Of a stretch of 64,000 nucleotides of DNA, positions 45,734 to 57,099 are shown one piece after another; the stretch's first letter is position 1, and each line of letters starts with the position of its first letter. Origin of the DNA: Tetradesmus obliquus. Lineage: Eukaryota > Chlorophyta > Chlorophyceae > Sphaeropleales > Scenedesmaceae. The stretch is from assembly GCA_030272155.1 (NCBI GenBank), contig CP126193.1, positions 5,022,001-5,086,000 on the forward strand. Direction: 5' to 3'. The position numbers were made by a program, and so were the translations under genes. Under the pieces are notes generated by a model. That model saw only the letters and a list, made by a program, of their open reading frames with translations, was not told where the DNA came from and searched no databases.

Positions 45734-46601
45734 TTTTCACGAGGAGCTGAAGGTGCTGCGTTTGTTGCAAGAGCGCTGACGTTGATTGAGAGTAATGATG
45801 ACTGAACATCAGCGACGCTCGTGCAACAAACACTAATGACACGCGTGGGCCCTGCAAGGCATCTTGCAGTGTTGGTGCCCCCTCCCTCCCTGACTCACTG
45901 CCAAGAACCCTACATCGGATTATGACAACACTTTGTGTAGCAGGTGCAGAACCAGGCACGCAACCAAGCTACCTGAACAGCTGGCCATCATGTCTGCAGC
46001 CAGTGGGACAGGCGGAGCATGCAAGTGCTGGTGCAGGGATCTGTGCAGTGGGGCCCACCGATGGGATACCGCCGGGCCCGGCGGGGATGACAGTCTGCAT
46101 GCTTTGTGTGTATCCCACATGTGCCATTGTACATTTGGACAGCAACACACGACACAATACGTTTATAAGGCAGCAAGTTGGCCTTTGGCCAACCTATGTG
46201 TTGATTCATTGCTGTGAAAGGGCACGTTGGACTGGCGGGAAGCGGCTGGTTCCCCATCACACCAGCAGGCACTCTGACTGAAGGCAGGCAGTGGGTGCAT
46301 CCAGCTTGATGTGCTACAGGTGTACAGCATGTTGCACGCCCAGTGGTTGGGCGGTCCAGTGTCACATGTCCACCAACTTGTTAGAACGCTGTCATTGACA
46401 CAGTTGGTTGTGCGAGAGGACGCTCTTCACACAGGATTACTTGCACTACATCGCCCATGACCTTTGTAGCCTTGGTGTCGGAGCAGGGGCACAGTTATTG
46501 GCATCTTGTGTGTTGCTGCTGGCACTGCAAGCATAGCACTGATAGCTCATTGCTGTTGACACCTGTGTGCAACCCGAAGCTTAGCATTTGCTGCCAAAAC
46601 C
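45734..46601. promoter_or_regulatory. Divergent promoter region, HAD hydrolase / CBP80
   Basis: There are 868 bp between the two start codons. CTG runs are nearly absent and no convincing ORF exists. Short hairpin-like phrases occur, such as GGGATACCGCCGGGCCCGGCGG near 46063-46085. The promoter role is inferred from gene geometry. Confidence 0.4.
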
Positions 46602-49600
46602 ATGAGCGGTAGATACAGAGACGACGACTATAGTAAAGGTGGTGGGGGGCATGGCCGATATGACAGGAGAGACTCGGGAGGAGGGGGCTACGGCAGGTGA
46701 GGGGCCACCTCGAGAAACCACTGATCGTCCAGCCTTTGTTTTAGTTGGTATTACATCATGTCTTTGAACACACGCGTAACCGCTGAACCACGCAAACGGT
46801 TGAGGACGTACAAAAGCACACCAGCAGCAGCAGCAGCACAACAGCAGTGCTACTGCTGCTGGTCATACAACTGACCATAGGCTTGATCAGCGCACGAACT
46901 GGTATGTATCAGCAAAGTGGCCATGTGAGGCGCACATGACCCCTTCAAGAGTGCAGCAGCTTTGCCAGCAGCATCCACAGCGGTAACAGCAGCAGCAACT
47001 ACAGCAAAGGCAGAAGCATCCTTCCACTTCTGGTTTAATGCTTGCCATGCAAGATTCAGCATTGCGGATGCGTATGCCTGCAACTGAGCTGGCTGCTGCT
47101 CCTCTGATCCCTTCAACACAACACTGCAGGCGTGACCATGGGGGTGGTGGTGGCGGCGGGCAGTGTCGCCAGCGCGGCGGGTACAGGGGTGGTGGCGGGG
47201 GCGGGGGCGGGGGTGGGGGCGGCTACCGTGGGGGTGGCGGGGGCGGTGGTGGCCAGCAGCGCTACCAGTCCAGCTTTGTGGGCCAGAAGCGTGGCCGCGA
47301 GGAGGCCGCAGCAATCGACCCCAAGAAGCAGTTCATCAACAGGCTGCTGAAGCTGGGGCAGCCGGGCCCCATCAGCGAGGTGAGCACGCGCACACAGCAG
47401 TGGTGGTGCTGCTGCTGCTGCTGCGAGCAATTGAGGTGGTTTTGCTCCAGCAGCAGGCTACCAGGAGCGGCTGCAGTCGGTTGTGGCAGCAAAGATGCGG
47501 TCATTGCCTGGTAGATACGCTGGTGATCAGTGTGCAGCTGTGTCTGCAGGGCCATCACAACAACAGCGGCAGACAGAAGGCTGCACACATGGGTGCCTCC
47601 CTGCATGCTTTAGCTGGACAATCACATGCACATCACGCTGCTGTGCTTGCGTTATGTCCATCGCAGAATGACAAGACCAGCGCTGGTGACACCCCTGAGC
47701 AGACGTTTGAGAGCGCGCTGTGGGCATTCAAGCAGGAGATCAAGCACAAGACAGACAATGTAGGTGATGGTACATGGGCACTGCTTTGGATCCAGACGGT
47801 CTGCAGGTGCATCTTCATTTTGTGAACGTTGCCTGCTGCAATGGCCTCTGTAGCATGTGGTGTGCTTGCTGAGCGCGTATGTTGATGTTCAGTGCCATAC
47901 CTGGTGCCTGGTTTGAATCCTGCTGCTGCTGCTGCTGCTGCACCCATGCAGCTGAATGAGGTCGTGCTGGAGGCTGTTGTGAGCTGCTCACACAAGACGC
48001 TGCACTATGCGCTGCTGCTAGGTGAGCAGACACACTGCCGTCAACATGCACAAGAGATAGCTGCACCGCGCACATCACACAGCACAGCAAGTAGTTGCAT
48101 GGGCGGCGGTGTGCCTTTGCATTAGCTTGCGCTTCCGTGCTACCCAGTGTCATTGTTTGTGCTGATGGATTGAACCTGTGTGCGTAGTGTACACAAGATA
48201 GCATATGCGTTGCTGGCGCCCATACTTCCTCTGCTGCTGCTGCTGCCGCCAGGCCTGCTGCAAGGAGAGAACCCTGACTGGGTGGCAGGCTTTGTGGCTG
48301 CTGCTGGGCAGCGCTTCGAGTCCGAGCTCGCAGCCGGCCAGGTGGACGGGCCCCGGCTGCTGCTGCGCCTGTTTGCGTGCCTGAGCCGTGCTTGTGTGCT
48401 GCACCATGCTGATGTGGTGGGGCTGCTGACGCGGCTGGTGGAGGCGGCTGCAAGCCTGGCAGCTGCAGGTGCGGCTCAGGGTGGGGCTGCAGATCGGCTG
48501 CGCTGATGTTGCGTGTGGGGCTGCACTGTGCATGCCATTTTGATGACGGTGCTTGTAGGAAAGTGCGGCTTAGGTGGTGCATGTCAGGTGTGCAGCTGCC
48601 AGCAGCTTCCCAGCGTGCCAGGTAATACATACAGCTGCACAGCTTGAGCCGGTTCCAGCCTGCGTCTGTGTTCAAGCACACAGACGCCGTGCACATACAC
48701 ACATCCAAACATACGAACACACGCTGCATGTGCCTGCAGGTGCCGACCCCAGCGGCCTCACCTGGCAGCCGTGGGCCGACCAGCTGGTGGGCATGGTGCT
48801 GGGGGCGCTGGTGTGGGGAGGGCTGCCGCTGCAGGAGGGCTGCCCCGCGGAGCACAGCAGCCTGCTGGAGGCGGTGTCGGCATACATGGCGGCACGGCCC
48901 ATGCAGGTGCGGGGGCGATGGTAAAACACTCTATCAACAGCCTGCTGATGCATCATGATCAGTGTGGTCTTGTCACAAGGTTGTCTGCAGCGTGCTGCAG
49001 GCAGCAAGACAGTGTTTTGAGCCCTCCTGCAAGCGGCTCATGTAATTTGCATGTCTTGCGGAGTCAGATGCGTTCCTGTGACGTGTTGTATGCATCTGCT
49101 AGGCAGCATTGTCTTGCATGTGGTAAGAAGTGTATCGGTTTCACAACCACGATTAGCATACTGCTGCTGTGCATGGCCTGCAGGAGTCTGTTGAGCTGCG
49201 GCCTATGTATGGCGCCTCTGACGCATCAGACGCATCAGCAGCCAGTGACAGCGGCGGTGCGAGCTTCCTGGGGCAGCTGTGGGACGCGGTGCAGGTGCGG
49301 GGCAGGGCAGGGGTGTGGGTGGGTGGGGCCTCATGCGGCAACAGCAGTGCAGCAGTTGTTGCTGGCTATGGGTGCAGGCTGGGCCGGCAGCAGGTACATA
49401 CTGCTCAGCTACAACACCACTTGCAGCAGCACAGTAAAGTGCATCATATCGCCAGTGAAGAGCCAATGTTATTTTGTGTCCTTGCTCAGCTGTCTGCCAT
49501 TCAGCTACAGGCATGGCTCCTTTTAACCCAGCCGCCCGCCACAACATAGTGGCCCTGACAACACACCTGGCTCAAGCCGCGCAGCTGCTGCCTGCTGCCC

Positions 49601-52600
49601 GCTACCTGCTGCCTGCAGGTGCTGCGTGATCCCGAGGTCAACTGGCACACCATCGCGCCCTCACCCACAGCCTGGCTTAGCCACATAGCTGCTGCCTGCT
49701 GCCCGTTGCATGATGTCTGCAGGTGCTGCGCGACCCTGAGGTCAACTGGGCGGTGCAGAGCATCCCCAGCGGCCTGCTGGAAGCCTTCCATGCCAAGCTG
49801 GCAGGCCAGGCAGCAGCAGAGCTGCCACCCATCCAGCTGCCGCAGGACGTGCCGGGGCTGCCTGCAGCAGCAGCAGGCGAAGGGGCGGTGGCGCGGGCAC
49901 AGGCGGCAATGGCCCTGCAGGACAGGTGGGGCCAATGTAGTGGCTGATGGAGTCAGCTATGTGCCTTGCTGCCCTTTTGCAATCGTACCTGGATTGCTCA
50001 CAGTTGCAGCAGGAAAAGGCGCTTGATTACCGCAAATGCGTGCCGATTGTCACTGGTCTGCGCTGTGTGCTTTGTGGTGTGCACACCACGCAGGTACCCG
50101 CCGCGTGGCGGCATGGTCATCCTTGACAGCCAGTACACTGACGGCGGGCGCATCGCTGCGGAGCGCTTCGTGGCTGAGGAGTACATCATAGACCTGCTAG
50201 GAGCATGGGACAGCCACAGGTAAGGATGGTCGTGTTTTGTGAGGGTGCGCATGACTACGGAATGGCTTGCAGGCATGCAGAGCAAGGTGGTGTGCTGTGC
50301 CAAGCCTTGACAGCTGCGGCAACACCAGCCAGCCAGCCACCAGGAGGCAGAGGATGATTTGAAGTGTGCTGCGCTGAATGGGTCTCAAGGCAAGCGTGGT
50401 GTGCTCTTTGCTCGGCCTCACACCAGCCGCTGCTGTGGTTTCGCACCCTGCCGCTGCACTCCTGCAGGGTGGAGCTGGCCCAGATGCTGTGCTCAGGCCT
50501 GCCGCTGCCCTACGACTACTCCGGCCTGCTGTGCGAGACGCTGTTCGCGCAGCTGCTGCGCCTGCCGGGCCCGCGGCTGTGCCCCGTGGCCTTCTCTGCA
50601 CTGATCGCGCATGCTGCGCTGCTGCGGCCTGCTTTCCCCAAGTACCTGGCAGGCAGTGTGCGCCAGCTGTACCTGCGGCTGGGCTTCCTGGCTCCTGAGC
50701 TGGCGGAGCGGCTGGCTGACGTACTGGCTCACTTCATCACCAACATGAACTTCAGGTGCGGCACGCTGCTGCTGCAGCTGTTGCTGCTATTGAGGTGAAT
50801 AATACGTGCCTGTACTCCAGCAATACCCTTGCCATATGGATGCATGAACTTGCCCCACCATCTGACAACTTTAACCATTTACCGATCAAGCGCTCAGCAG
50901 TGGTTACCGCCCATTGTTACAACCCTGCTGCCTGCCCTGCACCTTGCGCTCACAATTTACCGCACCTGCTGCACACACAGGTGGCCCTGGGACAGGTACC
51001 GCGCAGGGCTGTCCCAGCCGCCCGGGGGTCCGCAGCGCACCTTCCTGGTGCTGGTGCTGCAGCACCTGGTGCGCCTCACAGGCTGGGACCACCAGATGCT
51101 GCTGCAGGAGACGCCACCAGACTTCCTGGCACTGCTGGGCGACAAGCCAGGGTTCAACGGTTTGCCAAACCCTGAACCCTACCCGCCACCACCTAAACCG
51201 CCGGCGGCGCTGCCGGCACCACCAACAGCAGCTGGGGATGAGGCTATGGCAGATGCGGATGCGGATGCTGCGGCAGTAAGGAGTGGGGATGGTGATGACG
51301 CAGGTGATGCTGCTGCTGCGCCAGACGCCATGCAGCAGGATGACGAGCAGCAGCAGCAGCAGCAGCAGCAGGACGCAGCAGCGCAGCCAGAACAGCAGCA
51401 GCAGCAGCAGGATGGTGACCAGGCAATGCAGGAAGCTGCGGAGTGCCAGCAGCAGCAGCAGCAGGGTGATGAGGCTGCTGCTGACCCTGAGATGGTGTGG
51501 GCTGGCAAGCTGCTGGGTGTGATGCAGGCGCGGCCGCCGCCACAGCACAAGCCGCTGACCTACGAGCAGGTGGTGGAGTGGATGGAGCAGCAGCAGGTGC
51601 GTGCTGAGGCAGGGGGAGCATGCAGTTCTGCAGCTGCATGACTGCCTCCATTGGAGCAAGAGCTTGTGCCCATGCTAAGTTGTTAATCAACTTCAACAGA
51701 AAGTTTTGCAGCAACATGCTTTCATCTGAGCAGCACTGTGCCTTGGCCAGTGGTTCCAGGCCCCACAGCCTGCTAGTCAGCATTTGCCTAGCTGCATTGT
51801 CCGCTGCACCATACCGTTGCTCGACATGTGCAGCCCTGCCAACGCACTGCAGCCGTGAGCTCCAACAGCAGTTTGACCACACACACCCGCCCTGCCTGCA
51901 CCCCTGCCTTCATCGCCCATATCATCTCTCCCACTGCACCGCCAGATGGCAGCACCGCTGGGCTCGCCCGAGGCCCAGCTGCGGGCTGTAGCGCGTGCTG
52001 TGCTGGCGGCCGGCTCCAAGAGCTGCAGCCACTGCTACGTGCTGCTGGAGCGCTACAGCCACCTGCTGCTGCAGCTGCAGGAGCAGGCGGGGCAGCAGCA
52101 GGGCCAGGACGCACTGCTGGGCCTGCTGGGCGCCATGTACAGCGGCATGAGCCAGCGGCTCAGCCTGGCACTGGCGAGGTGAGGCTGCTGCGGCTGGTCA
52201 GGGGCAGATCGGCAGTGGCGGTGTAGCAGATGGTGTAGTGTGCTGCTGTCAACTCACACTGTGCAGTATGCTCGGCACCAACCGCAGCTGCTCGTGATCT
52301 GCATGCCCGGCCTCATTGCTGTGCCAGCTGTCATGGCAGCCGCCCAACTCCGCCCAAGCTACCCTGCCTGTGGCTTTGCGTCATCTGCCACCACCACACC
52401 CGCAGGCTGCAGGAGCTGGGCCTGCTGAGCGCAGCCGGCTGTGTGGCCTGGCTCACCGCCTCACCACAGCTGCAGTTCGGCCCGGCACCGCACGAGGCAG
52501 CAGCAGCTGACGCCTGGGCGCTGCTGCACAGCCTCCTGGGCGGCACAACAGCACGCTACCAGGGCGCGCTGCAGCACCGGGCACGCCTGCAGGACGGCGT

Positions 52601-53633
52601 GAAGAAGGCTCGCGCCAAACTGAATGCGGCGTCAGAGGAGTCTGCTGCTGCTGTGGAGGCGCAGCAGCAGGCAGAGGAGGCGGCAGCGCGGGGCGAGGAG
52701 GATGCTGATGCGGCGAGTGCGGCGCAGCGGCAGCGCATCGTGTGGCCGGGTGGCGAGGGCGGCGGCAGCAGGTCTGGTCCTATGCATCGTGTTGAGGTTG
52801 CTTCGCTGCGTGAGGGGCTGATGGCGAAGAAGCTGGCTGGCGCTGAGGAGGCGCTGGCCCAGCATGAGGCGACACTGGAGGGGCTGGAGGCAGCGCGCGG
52901 CGTGGCGCTGCTGCAGGTGAGATTGGCTGGTGGTTAGGGGAGCAGCAGCAGCGGGGGCGGCGGCAGGCGGGGTGGTTTGTGATTTTGGAATGAAAGCACA
53001 GGGGTGCGGATGTTGGTGGTGGTGTTTGAGGTGAATGGCTGGAGGAGTAGGAGGTGTTGCATGTTGCATGTTGCCAACCCCTGCAGGATGACAAGGAGCG
53101 AAGCAGTGAGTACAAGCCTTGCTTGTGCGATATTGGGAGAGTGATGTGGGCTCGTTGTGCATTGGGTGCAGTGCCTGCTGCCATGCTCTCCCTCAAGCTC
53201 AGACGCGCATACACATGCCTTGCCTACGCACCGCTGCCACTTTGTCTCCTGCTCTGCCCTGCAGGCCTTCCAAGGCCTCATGCCCCGCCTGCTGGAGGCA
53301 CTGGCAGCCATTGCACAGCAGGCAGCAGACGCAGAGGCGGCAGCAGCAGCAGCTGATGCCGCCGCAGCTGCTGAACCGCAGGATGGTGCAGAAGATGAGG
53401 AGCAGCTCGACAACCAGCAGCAGCAGCAGCAGGAGGCGGCAGCGGCAGCGGTGGCAGCAGCGGAGGCTGCGCGGCGGCTGTGCCTGGTGCAGATGCAGGG
53501 CTTCAGCCGCAGCTACAGCAGCCAGGTGGTGGGGCTGGGGCTGGCGCAGCAGCTGCTGGCTGCTGTGGATGGCCTGGGCCTGCGAGATGATGATGTGAGG
53601 GCGGCGATCCTGGGGCCGCTGTTCCTGGAGTGA
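46602..53633 (+). CDS. NCBP1: Nuclear cap-binding protein large subunit (CBP80/ABH1)
   Basis: Fourteen exons: 46602-46696, 47130-47379, 47667-47759, 47952-48021, 48253-48468, 48740-48906, 49184-49294, 49723-49925, 50094-50219, 50468-50755, 50981-51596, 51946-52178, 52406-52916 and 53265-53633 (1115 aa). CBP80 with CBP20 binds the m7G cap of nuclear RNA. Matches to plant ABH1 run through three MIF4G-like regions: FINRLLKLGQPGPISE at the first, SGLTWQPWADQLVGMVLGAL, FVAEEYIIDLLGAWDSHRVE, and PYDYSGLLCETLFAQLLRLP. Later blocks are VLAHFITNMNFRWPWDRYRA, HCYVLLERYSHLLLQLQ, a long coiled coil, and ALLQAFQGLMPRLLEAL. Unusual additions are a Gly/Arg/Tyr-rich N-terminus of about 80 residues and a Q/A/D-rich insertion of about 100 residues in exon 11. 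ABH1 is about 850 aa, so these insertions explain most of the excess. Intron 7 carries a copy of the exon 8 start. Confidence 0.9.
49575..49760 (+). repeat. CBP80 intron 7: duplicated acceptor plus exon 8 start
   Basis: A unit with CTGCTGCCTGCTGCCC, a CTGCAG acceptor and the exon 8 start GTGCTGCG(T/C)GA(T/C)CC occurs at about 49619 and 49723, 104 bp apart. The first copy reads VLRDPEVNWHTIAPSPTAW and soon meets TAG; the second continues as the conserved exon. Confidence 0.85.
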
Positions 53634-54242
53634 TGACGGCGGCGTACAAGAGCAGAGCACGTGTCAGAAAAAGCAGAGGCGTAGCCGTGTCAGCAGCTGG
53701 CTGCTGGTTGTGTGCGGCTGCAGTGTGTTGGTTGCTGATGCGCTTGAGGCCTTGTGAAACGCTGCTAGCGATGGGCGACAGCAACAGCAGCAGCAGCAGC
53801 AGCAGCCTAGTTGCTCATCTTCACCAAATCACCTTTGAAGCCATCATGGCTATGATAGCAGAACGCCCAGTGGCTGGGCCCTTGTAAGGGTGTACTGACG
53901 GTCACCGTCCAGATGATCTGGAGAGCTTGAGGTCCAGATCGTTGTCACATCACTTGAAGTTGACGCTGCTGGTGTAAAAAATACGATTCATTCGACCTTC
54001 TACACTGCACAACTCATGCTCAAGGAAGAGCACGTGCACTTAATGGAACGGGCGTGCAACTGCTGCTCTGCAATTGCATTGAGCTGCAGCTCCGCGCTTC
54101 GTGAGCCAGGCAATTAATAGCACTGCCTCCCGACGAATATGCATTCCTTGACACACAGCGGCTCATCTTCTGGCCCTGCTACTGCAGCGGCCAGGCGCCT
54201 GCCAGGCCCAGTAGGTACTAGCCACCCGCCGCCGAACAGCCC
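53634..54242. other. Convergent intergenic region, CBP80 / LRR gene
   Basis: 3' flanks of two converging genes. TGTAA occurs at about 53974. An (AGC)n run lies near 53782-53806. No supported gene. Confidence 0.4.
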
Positions 54243-56011
54243 TCAACGCTTGGGCCGCACCGCTGCCCAGAACTCCTCCACATGATTGTCCGTCACTTGC
54301 GCACACCCACCAACCCACAGCTGCTGCAGACGCGTCAAGCCAGTCAGCAGCATCAAGCCTTCTCGCGTCAAATCACTGCTGCTGCACAGACCTAGTGTTG
54401 TCAGCTGCGTAAGCTGTCCGATCGCTGCGCAGCACACCATGTCACCTAGCTCACAGCGCCCCAGGTTCAGGTGCTGCAGCTGCTTCAGGCTGCAGGCCAG
54501 CGCACCAGCTGCTGCATCATTTACTGCAGCCCCTAGCCCTGAAAGGTTGAGCTCCGTCAGGCCAGTGAGTGTTGTCAGCGCCCGGGCGTCCCCAGCCACC
54601 AGCTTCGAACGCCCGCTGATGCACAACTCCTGGAGGTTTGTTAGGCCTCCCAGCTTGCCGCACACTGCGACTGGCTGCCGCTTACTATCATCCCCGTTGG
54701 GTGCTGCAGCTGATGCCTCGAGGTGCAGCTCAGTCAGCTGTGTGCATGCTGCAATGCCGTCCAGGATTGCTGTCATGGTGCTCTGCGGTGGGGCCTCCTC
54801 TTCAAGCATGATGGTCAGCGCACACAGCTGTGGCACATGCGCCCAAGCAGTAGCACTCGGCGCTGCCACGCTAGCATTCCAGTACAGCAGCGACAGCTGC
54901 TGCAGGCTCGGCAGCTGCGCCACTTGCAGCAGCGGCAGCCGCTCCTCGAACCCCTGCGACAGGGCAAAGCGTTGCAGCTGCTGCAGCGGCAGCACTGCAG
55001 ACATGATGTCTGCGCGGAAGTAGGCCTCCAGGTGAAGCTCCTGCAGCTGCAGTGGCAGCTCTGACCCCGCAGGCAGATCATACGTGACTGTCAGCTGCTC
55101 TAGCTGAGTCATGTTGGATAGATTGAGCACCGGCCATAATGGCCCTTCAGCACCAAGTGCCGCAGCGGCGGCGGCTGTGCCAGCAGCTGCCGCAGGTCTG
55201 CTTCTGGGCTCAGCCAGTCCTCACTTTCCAGCAACAGGTACGTCAGCCGGGTGAGCTGCTTGATGGCTGCAATGCAGCTGCCTTTCATGGGCTTCCCCTC
55301 TCCCTTATCTAGCTCCAGGTGCTGCAGGTTGCTGAGCCTTGCCAGCACAGCCGCCAGAGCAGCAGCATCCATGTAATCAGCATTAGAACACTGCGGCATG
55401 GAGAGGTCCAGGTGTGTGAGGCTATGCGAAGCCGCAGGCAGCGCAGCCAGCACACCGATAGCTCCTGGCTCGTCAAGGCTGCTGCTGAAGCTCGCTAGCC
55501 GCAAGCCCTGCTGCTGCTGCTGCTGCTGCTGCTGGGGTGTCTGCAGTCCTGCTGCTGTCACTGCCAATGCTGCTGGGCCCTCATTGGCTGGTGGCAGGGC
55601 TGCTAGCTGCAGGGCCTGCCGCAGCAGCCAGACAGCTGTCATGTAGTGCACCTCCTTCTGCAGCCCCTGTATCACATCTGTGCCGTGAGGCAAGTAGCTT
55701 GCATGGGTGCTGATGCTCCTGACGAGCCCAGCATGCTGCTGCAGCCAGTCTGTGAAGCTGCCAAGCTGTAGCAGGCTGCTGTGCAGGTCGAGCTCAATGT
55801 CTATGTTGCAGGCGCTGCACTGCCGCACCGCCTGCCTCCAGGCCTTGCAGGCACGCGCTGCTGCACACAGCACTCTGGGGTGGCTACTGGCTGCTGGATG
55901 CTCTAGTACGATGACCAGGGCAAAGGGTACGCCAGAAAGTTGTGACTGCACGACAGACAGGCAAGTGTTGCCCAGCAACAGCGGCAGCCACAGCAGTAAG
56001 GAACGAGCGGT

Positions 56012-56053
<42 letters not shown>

Positions 56054-56171
56054 GCAATTCCACTATTCATTCCGGGCTGTGGCAATCACATTTGAATTGC
56101 CATGTAGTAATGCTGTTTCATGCGCGCTGCCATCACCTTGCGAGAGCTCAATCCATCCAGCTCACCTTCAT
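54243..56171 (-). pseudogene. Leucine-rich-repeat protein with F-box-like start, frameshifted
   Basis: A mini exon (56171-56166, ATG AAG) and a large exon from 55945 give an N-terminus LSGVPFALVIVLEHP and then HPRVLCAAARACKAWRQAV, like the F-box-related start of algal LRR proteins. Leucine-rich repeats follow: LTHLDLSMPQCSNADY, LSNLQHLELDKGEGKP, LTRLTYLLLESEDWL and LRHLVLKGHYG. At about 55130 the frame breaks. The next repeats (VLNLSNMTQLEQLTVTYDL, LQQLSLLYWNAS, LTELNLSGLGAAVND, LQHLNLGRCELGD, LTTLGLCSSSDLT, LQQLWVGGCAQVTD) continue in another frame to the stop at 54243. A single missing base explains this, either a real mutation or an assembly error. The intact protein would have about 570 residues. 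The acceptor of the large exon is preceded by a long CTG tract. Function unknown; probably protein interaction. Confidence 0.7.
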
Positions 56172-56212
56172 GCTGCCGTGCCGCGGACAGGCGCCAAGAA
56201 CTTCAGCAGAAG

Positions 56213-56746
56213 CTAGGTGATCCAACCTGTACGGTAGCTAAGTGTCTTTCGCCTAAACGTTTGATGACTTCTGAGCGACCTTTGCATTGAACGGGTGCTA
56301 ATGTTGACATTATGACACTTTTCAAATAGAGGGTTAGTCGACTTCTTCCACAGCGTGCAGAACCGTGCAGCGTCGAAAGGTTCAGGTAGAGCAAGAAACA
56401 CCAATATCAGTATCCCTACGGTGAGTGAAGCTGGACTGCAGGGATGGAAGAGCAGGTATGGATCAGCCCCTGCTGCTGTGATTTGCAATGCCACTCCAAG
56501 TGCCACTGCCACATCTGCAGAAGATCTGGCCAGAGTGAAGACCTGACCTGTTGCCACGGCAACAAGCATGACCAACTTAAACGCCATATGTTTCAGTAGG
56601 CACCCGCAGTTGTTGGCTGCCCGTGCACACTCCCTTGCAGCTCTGACCAGTGACTGCACACAGCATGACCGGTGCGTCTTGCCTCCGATGAACTGGCACT
56701 CACCCACAGTACTTACAACCATTTCTGTCACTCTCCTCGTCACCAC
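56213..56746 (-). CDS. Doubtful small membrane protein
   Basis: An open frame of 177 codons starting MVTRRVTEMVVSTVGECQFI. It has two or three hydrophobic segments (LVMLVAVATGQVFTLA; VAVALGVALQITAAG; ASLTVGILILVFLALPEP) and a basic tail. Composition is not triplet-repeat driven, which separates it from shadow ORFs in this window. I recognise no family. It ends 42 bp before the LRR gene start on the same strand. It may be one exon of a larger gene, or chance. Confidence 0.3.
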   Translation of the reverse strand: MVTRRVTEMVVSTVGECQFIGGKTHRSCCVQSLVRAARECARAANNCGCLLKHMAFKLVMLVAVATGQVFTLARSSADVAVALGVALQITAAGADPYLLFHPCSPASLTVGILILVFLALPEPFDAARFCTLWKKSTNPLFEKCHNVNISTRSMQRSLRSHQTFRRKTLSYRTGWIT

Positions 56747-57099
56747 AATGCCATCGTTGATGGCGTTGATGCTATGGCTTGATGAGTAACATGATGATGA
56801 TGATGACTCTCCTCGTCACAACAAACAGCTCAACACAACAGGTGCACTTCTAGCGTATAACGTGATCACAACGCCTTGTTTGTCACTCTGCCAACAGCGA
56901 TTCACATGTTGGGCAACTATCTCTGCAAAATGTACGCCAAGCCCCCAGCCAGTACACATAACACAACCAGCATGCTACCATGTAGCAGCATATGCTGCTG
57001 CCTCTGGCAGCCGTGCTGTCACTTTGTGCATGCTGCATTGACCCTCGACAACCAATCAACTGCAAAGTGAAGCCACAGGCCACCACCACCACTGCCGTT
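56747..57099. other. Spacer with GAT repeat
   Basis: A (GAT)n run lies at about 56791-56804. The phrase ACTCTCCTCGTCAC occurs twice (about 56731 and 56806), an imperfect duplication. No gene is recognised; part is the 3' flank of the AP2-like gene. Confidence 0.4.

Noticed and set aside
47038..47514. Alternative Gly-rich frames around CBP80 exon 2
   Set aside because: Overlapping frames are opened by GGG-rich sequence; only the one joining KKQFINRLLKLG in phase with exon 3 makes sense.
50904..51659. 251-codon minus-strand ORF inside CBP80
   Set aside because: Made of Leu runs complementary to the CAG insertion of CBP80 exon 11; no independent motif.
53087..53105. Extra 19-base exon in CBP80 after exon 13
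   Set aside because: It has AG and GT borders but would break the frame; direct joining of 52916 to 53265 keeps phase and matches the family.
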